42,581 nucleotides of DNA from an uncultured Acholeplasmatales bacterium (GCA_944324805.1 CALUXS010000014.1:1-42581); one strand, 5' to 3'; counted from the first letter of the stretch, positions 14,503 to 23,734 are shown. The notes: generated by a model not told the origin, from the letters alone. Made by a program: numbers and translations.

Positions 14503-15732
14503 ATGAAAAAAAGATACTTAAATTATATTTTTCTTTTTGTTTTTTTAATATTAGAAGCTATAAATTGCTTTAGTGCTAATTTACTAGAAGGCTTTAGACA
14601 TCATGAAAATATAGGAGTAATATTATCAAATTTATTTCGCTTTATCGCAATGACAGGTTTTTTATGGATTCCCTTAGCACTTTTATATGATTCAAAAATG
14701 GCTAAATTAAATAGCTTTTATTTTGTTTTACCTGCAACAATTTTAGAACTAGTATTTTCTTATTTTTATCTTAATATTTATCCAATGAATATTTTAGAAA
14801 TTTGTGTTTTTTATTTACGGGGAATAGTAAGGATAGTACTTATTATTACACTGTTTTTAAAAGAAAAAGATAGAAGATATAGTCTTAAATATTTTAATTA
14901 TTTTATAGTGTCATTATTATTTTTTATTCCGTTAAATTTTTTAGAACCACTTGCAATTAAATTACATGAGAAAAGATTTTTATTATTTAGATTATTTAGT
15001 GTTTGGCATTTTTTATTTTTGTTTTTATTTATAGGCTTTGCCTTAGGGTTAGAAAAGTTTTTAGAAAAGAAGAATAATGAAATACGTTATTTAATAATCT
15101 TTGGTTTATCAATAATTTTATTATATAAATTATTATGTCGTTTTTCTTTTGTAAGATTACAGGATTATCAGGAAGTAAAGGGCTTTATGGGAGCTTTACC
15201 ATTTTATGTATGTAGTTTTGGTATGCTTTTGTTGCCATTTGCAATTTATTCTCGAAATAAAGTATTTCAAGGCATCTTGTTTTTAGTCAATACGCCAGGG
15301 GCAATAATAGTACTTGTTAATCCTAGTACAGGTATTACTAATATTTTTCATTATAATGTATTATATTTTTTTGTGACTCATATTATGCTATTTGGAATTA
15401 CTATGATGTTACCAATATATTTAGAGGGTAAGCCTAATTTGAAAACGGTTAAAATTACAGGAATATTGTTAGCTTGCTATTTTATTACAATGGTTTTTTT
15501 AAATGGATTAGCTATTATCATTTCAAATGGTAATAATCCGAATTTTTCCTTTGTATCTAAAAGTCCAATTCCTGTTCCTATTGATAATATGTTCTTAATA
15601 AGAATTCATAGAATAAGATTTTCCCCAATTTATTTGATTTTATTATGGGCTGCACAATATGGACTAGCTTGTGTGACTTATTTAATTTATCGTACTATAA
15701 CTAAAAGAAAGGAAGATAGTGTTGCAAGTTGA
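14503..15732 (+). CDS. Polytopic membrane protein, YwaF/TP0381-like
   Basis: 409 residues with about ten membrane helices. The second half resembles the YwaF/TMEM164-like family in layout: LPFYVCSFGMLLLPFAI, then LVNTPGAIIVLVNPSTG, an FHYNVLYFFVTHIML helix, and a closing pair of helices after a SFVSKSPIPVPIDN loop. That family has no agreed function in bacteria. The first half (about residues 1-190) is extra relative to the usual 230-250-residue members. The PHP gene begins inside its 3' end, so the two are linked. The family call is moderate; with only hydropathy and a few motifs, another polytopic family is possible. Confidence 0.5.
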   Translation: MKKRYLNYIFLFVFLILEAINCFSANLLEGFRHHENIGVILSNLFRFIAMTGFLWIPLALLYDSKMAKLNSFYFVLPATILELVFSYFYLNIYPMNILEICVFYLRGIVRIVLIITLFLKEKDRRYSLKYFNYFIVSLLFFIPLNFLEPLAIKLHEKRFLLFRLFSVWHFLFLFLFIGFALGLEKFLEKKNNEIRYLIIFGLSIILLYKLLCRFSFVRLQDYQEVKGFMGALPFYVCSFGMLLLPFAIYSRNKVFQGILFLVNTPGAIIVLVNPSTGITNIFHYNVLYFFVTHIMLFGITMMLPIYLEGKPNLKTVKITGILLACYFITMVFLNGLAIIISNGNNPNFSFVSKSPIPVPIDNMFLIRIHRIRFSPIYLILLWAAQYGLACVTYLIYRTITKRKEDSVAS

Positions 15733-16549
15733 TTTACATATTCATAGCTATTATTCAGATGGAACGATGTCACCAAAAGAAATAATAGATTGTGCTAAAA
15801 AGAAAAAATTGAACTATATAGCTATTACAGATCATAATGAAATAGCAGGAAGTCTAGAGGCAACTAAAATAGATAGTAGTTTTGTGATTCCTGGTGTTGA
15901 ACTTGATGCTTTAATTGATGGGATTGATGTTCACATTCTAGCATATAATTTTGATATAAATAATAAAGAGTTTAGATCAGCAATTAATCATACAAGAGAA
16001 ATGCTTATGCAAGTTGATGATGAGTTGATTTATAAATTAGCTGCTAATAATTTTCCTAATATTTCTATAAATGATTATGAAGTGTTTAAATATGATAGAA
16101 GAAAAGGTGGCTGGAAAGCTTTACAATATCTAATCTCCTTAGGAATTATTAATAGTGTTGAAGGATGTTTTATTTTAATGAAGCAATATGATCATTCTCA
16201 TGCTAATTTGCCATTTTATAGTGTAGAGGAAATGATTAGTTTTATTCACAAGGCTGGTGGTATTGCTATTTTAGCTCATCCCGGAAAGACATTTCCTAAG
16301 GACAAGATGGAGTATTACTTGAATAAAATTTTAGCATATAAAATTGATGGGATTGAAGCCTTTTACCCTAAGCATGATGAAAATGAAAGAAATTATTTTT
16401 ATAATTTTGCTAAAAAAAATAATTTGTTAATTACTTGTGGCTGTGATTGTCATGGTAGCTTTCAAAGTACATCTATTGGGGAGGTCAAGGTTTTAGATGG
16501 CAAATTAAATTTGAAAGGAATAATAAAAGATGAAGGTATTATTAATTAA
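15722..16549 (+). CDS. PHP-domain phosphoesterase (YciV/RnaAM-like)
   Basis: 275 residues. PHP motifs appear in order: VDLHIHSYYSDG, AITDHNEIAG, IPGVELDA, AILAHPGKTF and GCDCHGS, giving the His/Asp/Glu/Cys metal ligands. The layout matches the YciV group (5'-3' exoribonuclease/nucleoside 3',5'-bisphosphate phosphatase), which acts in the cytosol on RNA ends or bisphosphates. The start is uncertain: GTG 15719 and TTG 15722 are adjacent. I prefer 15722 because the AGGAAG site (15710-15715) is six bases away from it rather than three. It overlaps the gene before it by 11 bases and the one after it by 20. Confidence 0.75.
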   Translation: MQVDLHIHSYYSDGTMSPKEIIDCAKKKKLNYIAITDHNEIAGSLEATKIDSSFVIPGVELDALIDGIDVHILAYNFDINNKEFRSAINHTREMLMQVDDELIYKLAANNFPNISINDYEVFKYDRRKGGWKALQYLISLGIINSVEGCFILMKQYDHSHANLPFYSVEEMISFIHKAGGIAILAHPGKTFPKDKMEYYLNKILAYKIDGIEAFYPKHDENERNYFYNFAKKNNLLITCGCDCHGSFQSTSIGEVKVLDGKLNLKGIIKDEGIIN

Positions 16550-17159
16550 TGGGTCTCCACATAAAAATGGAGCAACTAATAGAGCTCTTTTAGAAATTGA
16601 AGGAGAACTATTAAAAAATGATATTGAAGTCGAAAAGATTTGGCTAGGAAATGATGAAATGAGTGGTTGTATTAGTTGCGGTTTCTGTTATAAAAATAAG
16701 CGCTGTTTTAGAGATGACCTAGTAAATGAAGTCGGTTCAAAGTTAGATTTATATGATGGAATTATTGTCGGCTCGCCTGTTCATTATGCAAGTGCATCAG
16801 GATTTTTAACTTCATTTTTAGATCGACTTTTTTATGTATATGGTGCAAAAATGAAAGGTAAGGTTTATGCTTCAATAGCTAGTGCAAGAAGAGCAGGAAC
16901 AACGGCTACTTTAGATCAACTTTATAAATATGGTTATATAGCAGGTATGGTTATGGTAGGTGGGCAATATTGGAATGTAATTCATGGTAATGATGCTTTA
17001 GAAGCTGAGCATGATTTAGAAGGCTTACAAATCATGAGAACTTTAGGAAGAAATATAGCATGGATTATAAAGTGTATTGTACTAGGAAAAGAAAATGGTC
17101 TTAAATATCCTGAAAGGGAAGCTAGTAAAAGGACTAATTTTATTAGAAATGAAGGCTAG
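16530..17159 (+). CDS. Flavodoxin-like NAD(P)H-dependent oxidoreductase with Fe-S cysteine motif
   Basis: 209 residues. The FMN-binding flavodoxin-like fold begins LLINGSPHKNGATNRAL, and the PVHYASASGFLTSFLDRLF helix is the usual FMN/dimer contact. Four cysteines C47, C50, C53 and C59 (CISCGFCYKNKRC) match the compact motif of archaeal and clostridial iron-sulfur flavoproteins, which holds a 4Fe-4S cluster. Members pass electrons between ferredoxin-type donors and small acceptors such as oxygen or quinones. The gene begins 20 bases inside the PHP gene. Its physiological acceptor is not readable. Confidence 0.8.
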   Translation: MKVLLINGSPHKNGATNRALLEIEGELLKNDIEVEKIWLGNDEMSGCISCGFCYKNKRCFRDDLVNEVGSKLDLYDGIIVGSPVHYASASGFLTSFLDRLFYVYGAKMKGKVYASIASARRAGTTATLDQLYKYGYIAGMVMVGGQYWNVIHGNDALEAEHDLEGLQIMRTLGRNIAWIIKCIVLGKENGLKYPEREASKRTNFIRNEG

Positions 17160-17160
17160 G

Positions 17161-17173
17161 CAACTGCTAGTTG
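17161..17173. promoter_or_regulatory. Inverted repeat upstream of the second membrane XRE gene
   Basis: CAACT-GCT-AGTTG, immediately after the flavoprotein stop codon. It has the same half-sites and 3-base spacing as CAACT-TAT-AGTTG at 698-710 upstream of the first XRE gene. Operator function is inference. Confidence 0.35.
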
Positions 17174-17199
17174 ACATATTTCAAGGTTAACTTTCTAGT

Positions 17200-17227
17200 T
17201 TGCAAATGACTTTTAGGTTATTATATT
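17200..17227 (+). promoter_or_regulatory. Promoter of the XRE-membrane gene at 17250
   Basis: TTGCAA (17200-17205), 16-base spacer, TATATT (17222-17227), followed by GGAGGG and ATG 17250. A TTGACA at 17171 is farther up and has no matching -10. Confidence 0.45.
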
Positions 17228-17249
17228 AGCAAAGAAGGAGGGAGTAATT

Positions 17250-18227
17250 ATGCTTCTAGCAGATAAAATAATTGAACTAAGAAAAAAGAAAGGTATGTCC
17301 CAAGAAGAGCTTGCAAATATGCTAAATGTTTCGAGACAGGCTGTTTCTAAATGGGAAAGTAATCAGTCAATGCCAGATATTGATAAAATTATTAAAATGG
17401 CTGATTTATTTATGGTATCAACTGATTATCTATTAAAGGAAAATGTTTTTATTGATGAAAATATAATTAATGCAGAAACTAATAATGATAAGAAATTATT
17501 ATCACTAGAAGAAGCTAATAGTTTTATTACTTTAAGAAGAAAAAATGCAAAGCTTGTTTCTTTAGCTACTGCTCTTTGTATTATTTCGCCAACAGTTTTA
17601 ATCTATTTAGCAGCATATAGTGAAAGAAGCAATAATATTTCTGAATCTTTAGCTGCGATACTTGGTTTAGTTTTCCTTTTTGTTTTAATTGCTATAGCTG
17701 TTGCTATTTTTATGTGGGTATCTTTTTTAGAAAAAGACTACGATTATTTAAATAAAAATGAATTTGAAACTGCCTATGGTGTTAGTAGCTATGTTAAAGA
17801 GAAAAAGAAAGAATATAGGATAAATTATATCCGTAATAATATCATTGGCGTAATTGTTTGTATTTTAGCAGTTATTCCATTACTAATCGCCGCATTTACC
17901 GAAGATGAAATGCTTATAATTAGTACGGTTGTACTTTTGTTAGTACTAATATCGTTAGGAACTACCCTTTTTGTTAATAGTAATATTATTATGAGTTCAT
18001 ACTCAAAGATTTTAGAAGAAGATGATTATTCTAGACAAAATAAAAGAAATAATTCTATTCAAGAAAAGATTTCTGGTATCTATTGGATATTGGCTTTGAT
18101 AGTTTATTTTATTTGGAGCTTTTCATGTAATTCATGGAAGGAAAGCTGGATTGTTTGGCCTATTGCTGCACTTTTATATGTTTTAGTTTATAATATTGTA
18201 AAAATAGTAGTAGATAAGAAGCATTAA
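17250..18227 (+). CDS. XRE-family regulator fused to a ~6-helix membrane domain
   Basis: 325 residues. Residues 5-62 are a helix-turn-helix (LRKKKGMSQEELANMLNV, AVSKWESNQSMPDI, VSTDYLLKE). From about residue 105 there are six hydrophobic segments, ending in a KKH tail, so it is a membrane-tethered regulator. This head-plus-helices layout is common in Bacillota, but the signal sensed is generally unknown. RBS GGAGGG lies just upstream of ATG 17250. Upstream is the CAACT-N3-AGTTG repeat, a possible self-control site. A bidirectional terminator separates it from the minus-strand gene that follows. Confidence 0.78.
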   Translation: MLLADKIIELRKKKGMSQEELANMLNVSRQAVSKWESNQSMPDIDKIIKMADLFMVSTDYLLKENVFIDENIINAETNNDKKLLSLEEANSFITLRRKNAKLVSLATALCIISPTVLIYLAAYSERSNNISESLAAILGLVFLFVLIAIAVAIFMWVSFLEKDYDYLNKNEFETAYGVSSYVKEKKKEYRINYIRNNIIGVIVCILAVIPLLIAAFTEDEMLIISTVVLLLVLISLGTTLFVNSNIIMSSYSKILEEDDYSRQNKRNNSIQEKISGIYWILALIVYFIWSFSCNSWKESWIVWPIAALLYVLVYNIVKIVVDKKH

Positions 18228-18265
18228 TGATTTGTTTAATTAGTAAGAAGTTTATAGTATTAAAA

Positions 18266-18298
18266 TATAAAGAGCTCAGAATTACTGAGCTCTTTATA
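18266..18298. terminator. Bidirectional terminator between convergent genes
   Basis: TATAAAGAGCTCAG (18266-18279), loop AATTA, CTGAGCTCTTTATA (18285-18298). It lies between the stop codons of the plus-strand XRE gene and the minus-strand Zn-ribbon gene. Confidence 0.8.
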
Positions 18299-18305
18299 AT
18301 TAATT

Positions 18306-18518
18306 TTAATTTCCGATAAAGAAATCTAAAACATTAGCACCTGTTGAAGTTTTAGCCTTGTATAGTTCGGTATAACCACAATTTTCACAACTAATAGTTA
18401 TAAATTTCTTATTTTGAACATCAAATAGTTTTGCAAATGTACCACCTGTTGCTTGAAATTGATCTGAAACATAGTGTGTACATCCACATTTTGGACAAAC
18501 ATATTGTTTCTTTTCCAT
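18306..18518 (-). CDS. Zinc-ribbon protein (DUF2082-like)
   Basis: 70 residues. Two CxxC pairs make a zinc ribbon: CPKCGC near residue 8 and CENCGY near residue 44. Between them lies ATGGTFAKLFDVQNKKF, and the tail TSTGANVLDFFIGN is typical of the DUF2082 nucleic-acid-binding-type Zn-ribbon family. It is probably cytosolic. The molecular role is unknown. An AGGAGG site is nine bases before the ATG on the minus strand. It is transcribed alone. Confidence 0.8.
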   Translation of the reverse strand: MEKKQYVCPKCGCTHYVSDQFQATGGTFAKLFDVQNKKFITISCENCGYTELYKAKTSTGANVLDFFIGN

Positions 18519-18547
18519 AAACTTCCTCCTAATTTTTTGTTAATAAG

Positions 18548-18556
18548 ATTTTATCA
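18548..18556 (-). promoter_or_regulatory. Extended -10 promoter of the Zn-ribbon gene
   Basis: Read on the minus strand: TG-A-TAAAAT, about 30 bases before the start codon at 18518. No strong -35 is seen. Confidence 0.4.
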
Positions 18557-18622
18557 CAATAGTTATATTTTTAAAATGATTTTTAACAATTGTGAAAGAA
18601 AAGTGAAAACAAAGCGCATTGC

Positions 18623-18652
18623 TTGTTATAGATATAACTAATATGGTATAAA
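18623..18652 (+). promoter_or_regulatory. Promoter of the M60 surface-protein gene
   Basis: TTGTTA (18623-18628), 18-base spacer, TATAAA (18647-18652) with extended TG (18644-18645). The spacer contains the inverted repeat GTTATA-GA-TATAAC (18625-18638), a possible operator. Confidence 0.5.
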
Positions 18653-18684
18653 TACGCTTGAGAAAAAAATAGAAAGGAAATATT

Positions 18685-21600
18685 ATGAGACTAAATTATA
18701 AGAATTTTTTTATAACTATAGCCTTATTAATAGGCATAACCTTTACAGCTTTTATTAGTAATAATAAAGCTAAAGCAAGTGATGAAAATAGTTTTTCTGT
18801 TAGTACTATCACTAGAAGTCACGAATTAGTAAGTGAAAAATATCTAGAAGCATATTCTATTACTAACAATAATCAAGAAGAAATTTACATTACAAATGTA
18901 AATAGTAATGCACCTTATTACGGACAAAATAAAAGGGAAAATGCAGTTGATGGTAATTTTAATACTTTTTGGGAAACTAATAAGGTAAATACTATTGATT
19001 TTAAAAATGAATTTGTCATTGAATTAAATAAAGAAACAACAATTAATCGTTTAGTATTTGCTACTAGACGTGATGGCTCAGAAAAGAAGGGATTTCCTTT
19101 AGAGGCTACATTCTATATTTCTAATGACGGAATTGAATATACTAAAATTGGGGTTGGTAAAACTAGTTTAACGGATAAGGTTTTATTATATACCTTTGAT
19201 AAAAACTATACCTTCAAGTTTTTTAAATTTGAATATACTGATATAAATCCTGAATTAACAAAGCATGCAAGTGCAAGTGAGTTTATTCTATTGAAACCTG
19301 AGGAAAAGGAAGTTGTAGCGATTAGAAACCTTTTTTCAGATTATAAAAAAAGTATAATTAAAGAAGAGTATAACGATATTGAAGTTATCAATAATTTAAG
19401 AGAATTAGTTATTGATAATCCAATTTATGAGACAGTCTTAAAGGATAATTTAGATAGAGCAGAAAGCATATTAGAAAATAGTATTATTTTCGATGTTTCT
19501 AATAGAGAATTTTCAACAGGTAATCTTACTAGTAAAAAGATAAAACAAGTAGGAAGCATAGCTGATTTTAGAAGAAAATTAAAACATACTTGGCAAGGAA
19601 CTGATAGACAAGCAACAGGCATCTTTGGTAATCCAGGGGATGAAATAACTGTTTATGTTGAAGCAAATGAAAATGATCCACTTCCACAAATATGTTTTAC
19701 ACAATATATTGCAACCTATCATGGCTGGCAGGAAACTAAAAGCCTAACAGTTGGAGAAAATAAGTTCATTGTACCTAATTTATATAAAGACTCTTATGCT
19801 TCATATGGGGAAAGTATTCCAGGCGGACCAATTTATCTAATAAATCCGTACACAAGCGACGAACAAAGTCAAAATGTTAAGATTTACATTGAAGGTGGAG
19901 AGGATTTCCCAATTTTCTATGAAGGTGACAATGAGTATGATTTCAAAGATGAATTAGCAAACTATTTAGAAAAATATTATGCTAATAGAGAAAAATATCA
20001 TAACTTATGTGAGATTGTATCAGATAATGTGATACTTACAATTCAAGCAACGAGAGCTGATTATTTTTATAATAGTAAAAATTATGATGTTGTTAAAACA
20101 TGCGAAAATTGGGATTTATTTATTAGGTCTATTCATGAATTCGATGGGGTAACACTTAACGAAAATGATAAATATTATGATCCTCGGGCAAACTATTACA
20201 ATGTCAATATTAGAATTATGCAACCTTTTGGTTCAGCATATGCCTATACGGAGCATATAGGTATCCAAATTGGTACTTGGCAAGATATTGCTATTACAGG
20301 TGAGAATTTAAGTTGGGGATATGCTCATGAGATTGGTCATATGCTAGCAATGGGCGAACGTGAGATTGGTGAGGTAACAAATAATATGCATTCTCAGTTC
20401 AATCAAGCTTACTTAGAAAGAAATGGTGCGAGGGGAAATACAAATACCTTTAAGGATTATTTCTTTAGTGATGATGCAGAAGCTAGAAAAACTTATAATG
20501 ATTTGCCTTTAATTGAAAAAAGTCTTTTATGGTGGAATATTGAGGTTATGTATCCTGGCTACTGGGGTAGACTTAATAATTTGTATCGCTATCAAACTTT
20601 AACTACAGACTTAAATAAAATTGAAAAGCATGTTTATTTTAGTAGTATAGCAACAGGTGTTGATATGTCATATTATTTTATTAGAACTGGCTTTGATGCT
20701 TGGGGAAAATTTGATGAAAATAATATGTCAGATAACTTTAAGAAACTTATGAAGGAATTAAAGGATAATAATACAATCAAAGAAGAAGAGAAAAAGCTTT
20801 GGTATTTTGATAGTATGTCTGCAACCTATAATTACGAAATGGGTAATGAATTAAATATCTATTCTAATGATATAGCAATTGACATTCTAGGTGTTAGTAA
20901 GGAAAGTGATGGATATTTAATTATTTTACCAAATAAAGGAACACAAATTGCTCATTTAGGATATGAAATTTATGAAGGAACACCAGATAATTTAAAATTA
21001 ATTGCTTTTACTTATGGAAATACATATAAAGATAGTAAAACTTATACGGATGGATATATACCTTCATATTATATTAAGGCTATTGATAGACGTCTTAATT
21101 CTACTAAATTAAGTTTGCCTTATACAATTGCTGACAATACTAATAACGTTTGTAAAATAAATGATACCTACTATACATCACTAAAAGAAGCTATCAGTAA
21201 AGCAAATGATGCTGACACTATTTATTTACTTAGTGATATTAAAGAGGATAATATTGTAATTGATAAAAATATAACAATTACGATAGCTGAAAACCTAAAT
21301 AAGAATATAATAATTTATAAATTAACTAATAATCCTATTTTTAAAGTTAATGCAAATGTTACTTTTACTTTAAAAGGCAATGATAACTATAAATTATTAA
21401 TAGATGGAAATAATACAAGCCTTGCCGGAAGAATTATTTATTCGAATGGTGGTTTAAATTTAGATAATATAGAAGTAAAAAATATTATATCTAGTACTTC
21501 TGATGGAGGTATTATTTACAATAGCTCAAATGGTAGTGTTAATATTAGTAATTCAAAGTTTAGTAATATTAAGGCTAATGGTAAGGGTGCTATATTATAT

Positions 21601-23112
21601 AATGCTAATGCGAGCATTAACCTAACAAATACTATTTTTGATAGTAATAGCGCTAATGATGGTGGAGCCTTTTATAGTTTATCAGCAAATATTAAAATAA
21701 CTGATTGTAGCTTTATAAATAATTCTGCTAAAACAGGTGGTGTAGCAGTTACTAATAACAGCGGTAATGTTGTTGTAGATAATACAAGCTTCATAAATAA
21801 TAAAGCCACTAGTATGGGTGGTGTTGCCTTTACGCAAGCTAATTGGACAATTACAAGAAGTATTTTTACAGGCAATATATCAAATGGTGATGCTGGTGTG
21901 TTTTATGCTCAATATATGAGTAATATTAATTTAAGTGAATGTGAAATTAATAATAATGAAGCTAAAAGTAATGGTGGTGTAGTTTTTGGTAATCAATATA
22001 GTGTAGTTGGAGTTACAAATTGTACTATTTTTGATAACAAGGCAAGCAAAGGTAACATTATTTTTATGAATCAAGCTTATGATAGAACGTTAACTATTAT
22101 TACTAATGGCAATAAAATGTCAGGATCAATATGGATTGGAAGTAAGCACACTATTAACATTAAGGGTAGCTTAGATAATTTATATTTAGAAATTGGTACT
22201 ACTAAAGCTATAGGGCAAATAGTATTAAATACAGAAGTAGAATTAGATGATAATTTTTCTAAATACTTTGATTTAGAATTTGAAACAAAAAATAAGTATA
22301 GTCTTGAATTGAAAGAAAACTTAAAAAGTCTAGCTTTAATTGAGGGTAGTTATACTATTAATCTAGAGATTTTAGATGAAACAAAACCATATTTAGAGGT
22401 TAAATACAATGATAATATTACTCTACCTACATTTGATAATAACCTAGATGGATATAAATTTTTATATTGGCAATATAATGGTAAAAATTATAACCCAGGT
22501 GAAAATATTACTATAGTTGGTAATTATCCTATTATTGCTATATTTGAGCAATATAAATTCCCATTTATTATTAGTACAGCTGAAAACATAGTGGAATCTA
22601 GTAAAATGTATCAAGATGGTGATAAGGTAGATTTGAATGATTTAACTTTTACAATTACAGGAAAAAGAATTACAGGCTGGATTTATAAGGGAAAAGTTTA
22701 TGATAGCAATGATACAATAACTTTTGATAGTAGATATCAAGAGATTTCTCCTATTTTAACTAATACAAACAAGATTACTGTAATAATTAATAGTGAGAGT
22801 CATGTTTTAAATGGTGAATTTTTACCAGGCGATATTATAAATCTTTCTGATTTAGCAAAACAATTTTCTAATCCTATTAGTGCCTTTATTTACAACGGTA
22901 TTGAATACAAGATAACAGATTCTATTGTAATAGCTGATGGAGTTTATACAATTGAGGCTATTTTAGAAGATGATGTAGAAGAAGTACCTTCTACACCTTC
23001 AACACCGGATGATAAAAATAACGTCTATATTTATATTGTTTTAGGTGTAGTTGTTACTATAGTTTTAGCAGGTACTTTAACATTTGTATTTATTAAAAAA
23101 AGAAAAAACTAG
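18685..23112 (+). CDS. Surface M60-like (mucin-type) zinc metallopeptidase with discoidin, beta-helix and InlB-type repeats
   Basis: 1475 residues, exported and membrane-anchored. Order: signal peptide 1-32 (cleavage after AKA); F5/8-type discoidin domain about 68-207 (ENAVDGNFNTFWETN); helical linker; M60 peptidase about 295-720 with zinc motif HEIGH at 548-552 and a further glutamate at 560-563; a beta domain to about 815; a parallel beta-helix about 830-1150 with Chlamydia-PMP-like GGAFYS, GGVAVT and FxxN repeats (SFINNSA, SFINNKA); InlB-type B repeats about 1236-1400; a Pro/Thr/Asp-rich spacer; a transmembrane helix about 1446-1468; and KKRKN. There is no LPxTG sorting motif. M60 enzymes cut O-glycosylated mucins, and discoidin domains bind glycans, so a host-mucus role is likely. 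It stands alone behind its own promoter. Confidence 0.85.
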   Translation: MRLNYKNFFITIALLIGITFTAFISNNKAKASDENSFSVSTITRSHELVSEKYLEAYSITNNNQEEIYITNVNSNAPYYGQNKRENAVDGNFNTFWETNKVNTIDFKNEFVIELNKETTINRLVFATRRDGSEKKGFPLEATFYISNDGIEYTKIGVGKTSLTDKVLLYTFDKNYTFKFFKFEYTDINPELTKHASASEFILLKPEEKEVVAIRNLFSDYKKSIIKEEYNDIEVINNLRELVIDNPIYETVLKDNLDRAESILENSIIFDVSNREFSTGNLTSKKIKQVGSIADFRRKLKHTWQGTDRQATGIFGNPGDEITVYVEANENDPLPQICFTQYIATYHGWQETKSLTVGENKFIVPNLYKDSYASYGESIPGGPIYLINPYTSDEQSQNVKIYIEGGEDFPIFYEGDNEYDFKDELANYLEKYYANREKYHNLCEIVSDNVILTIQATRADYFYNSKNYDVVKTCENWDLFIRSIHEFDGVTLNENDKYYDPRANYYNVNIRIMQPFGSAYAYTEHIGIQIGTWQDIAITGENLSWGYAHEIGHMLAMGEREIGEVTNNMHSQFNQAYLERNGARGNTNTFKDYFFSDDAEARKTYNDLPLIEKSLLWWNIEVMYPGYWGRLNNLYRYQTLTTDLNKIEKHVYFSSIATGVDMSYYFIRTGFDAWGKFDENNMSDNFKKLMKELKDNNTIKEEEKKLWYFDSMSATYNYEMGNELNIYSNDIAIDILGVSKESDGYLIILPNKGTQIAHLGYEIYEGTPDNLKLIAFTYGNTYKDSKTYTDGYIPSYYIKAIDRRLNSTKLSLPYTIADNTNNVCKINDTYYTSLKEAISKANDADTIYLLSDIKEDNIVIDKNITITIAENLNKNIIIYKLTNNPIFKVNANVTFTLKGNDNYKLLIDGNNTSLAGRIIYSNGGLNLDNIEVKNIISSTSDGGIIYNSSNGSVNISNSKFSNIKANGKGAILYNANASINLTNTIFDSNSANDGGAFYSLSANIKITDCSFINNSAKTGGVAVTNNSGNVVVDNTSFINNKATSMGGVAFTQANWTITRSIFTGNISNGDAGVFYAQYMSNINLSECEINNNEAKSNGGVVFGNQYSVVGVTNCTIFDNKASKGNIIFMNQAYDRTLTIITNGNKMSGSIWIGSKHTINIKGSLDNLYLEIGTTKAIGQIVLNTEVELDDNFSKYFDLEFETKNKYSLELKENLKSLALIEGSYTINLEILDETKPYLEVKYNDNITLPTFDNNLDGYKFLYWQYNGKNYNPGENITIVGNYPIIAIFEQYKFPFIISTAENIVESSKMYQDGDKVDLNDLTFTITGKRITGWIYKGKVYDSNDTITFDSRYQEISPILTNTNKITVIINSESHVLNGEFLPGDIINLSDLAKQFSNPISAFIYNGIEYKITDSIVIADGVYTIEAILEDDVEEVPSTPSTPDDKNNVYIYIVLGVVVTIVLAGTLTFVFIKKRKN

Positions 23113-23121
23113 TTTAAAGTA

Positions 23122-23151
23122 AAAGAGTAGCTTCACATCAAGCTACTCTTT
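23122..23151. terminator. Bidirectional terminator between convergent genes
   Basis: AAAGAGTAGCTT (23122-23133), loop CACATC, AAGCTACTCTTT (23140-23151). It ends the M60 transcript, and the minus-strand pcp stop codon overlaps the right arm. Confidence 0.8.
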
Positions 23152-23704
23152 ATTTTAGATTGTTGATTATTATTTTTAAGGCTTCTTTTTGTTGTTCTAA
23201 AGAATAATTAGAAGCTAATGGAAGATGAATGAATAAGGCCTGATAACCATATGTATTAGCCATATCTAAAAGATGATAATATGTTGAATTACAAACATAG
23301 CTACCCGCTGATGTTGATAAAGTAGCATTGTGCCCCTTATCCTTTAATTCCTTTATAAAGGTATTTATAGGAAGAGTAGTAAAATAAGCCTTTGGTCCTT
23401 TATTTTTTATTAGACTACCATCTTCAATTACCCCCATATTATCAGGAATTGTTGCATACATATAATTTATGGCTGCTAGTTCTAATGAGATTTTTAGTCG
23501 CATTTGAGCAAGCCCTAAAGAAATAACATAATCTGGTTTTATTTCTTTTATTTTAGCTTCTAAGATATCTCTTACTTTATGATAGGATACAGGTAAAACA
23601 ACCGTGTAAACTTCTTCATCCTCTAAAAGTGGCAGTATTTGCATAGAGGGATTCTCTTTATTATTGTTAAAAGGTTCAAAGCCAGTTATTAGTATTTTTT
23701 TCAA
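23150..23704 (-). CDS. pcp: Pyroglutamyl-peptidase I (pyrrolidone-carboxylate peptidase)
   Basis: 184 residues, somewhat shorter than the usual 200-215. It begins KILITGFEPFNNNKENPS, the family's opening motif. The catalytic triad is in place: E75 in KISLELAAIN, C138 in TSAGSYVCNSTYY and H160 in FIHLPL. This cytosolic cysteine peptidase removes N-terminal pyroglutamate from peptides. The usual glycine-rich GxAGGR before the glutamate is here GLAQMR, a mild variation. The start is TTG 23704, supported by GGAGG eight bases upstream on the minus strand; there is no ATG nearby. It is a single-gene unit. Confidence 0.85.
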   Translation of the reverse strand: MKKILITGFEPFNNNKENPSMQILPLLEDEEVYTVVLPVSYHKVRDILEAKIKEIKPDYVISLGLAQMRLKISLELAAINYMYATIPDNMGVIEDGSLIKNKGPKAYFTTLPINTFIKELKDKGHNATLSTSAGSYVCNSTYYHLLDMANTYGYQALFIHLPLASNYSLEQQKEALKIIINNLK

Positions 23705-23725
23705 TGTTCTTACCTCCTTTTTAAA

Positions 23726-23734
23726 ATTCTAGCA
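23726..23734 (-). promoter_or_regulatory. Extended -10 promoter of pcp
   Basis: Read on the minus strand: TG-C-TAGAAT, about 22 bases before the TTG start. The -35 is weak. Confidence 0.35.

Noticed and set aside
17171-17176. TTGACA as the -35 of the XRE gene at 17250
   Set aside because: At 16-18 bases downstream there is no -10-like sequence (TCTAGT); the pair TTGCAA/TATATT nearer the gene fits better.
23020-23112. LPxTG sortase anchor at the end of the M60 protein
   Set aside because: No LPxTG or close variant precedes the membrane helix; only a Pro/Thr/Asp-rich spacer is present.
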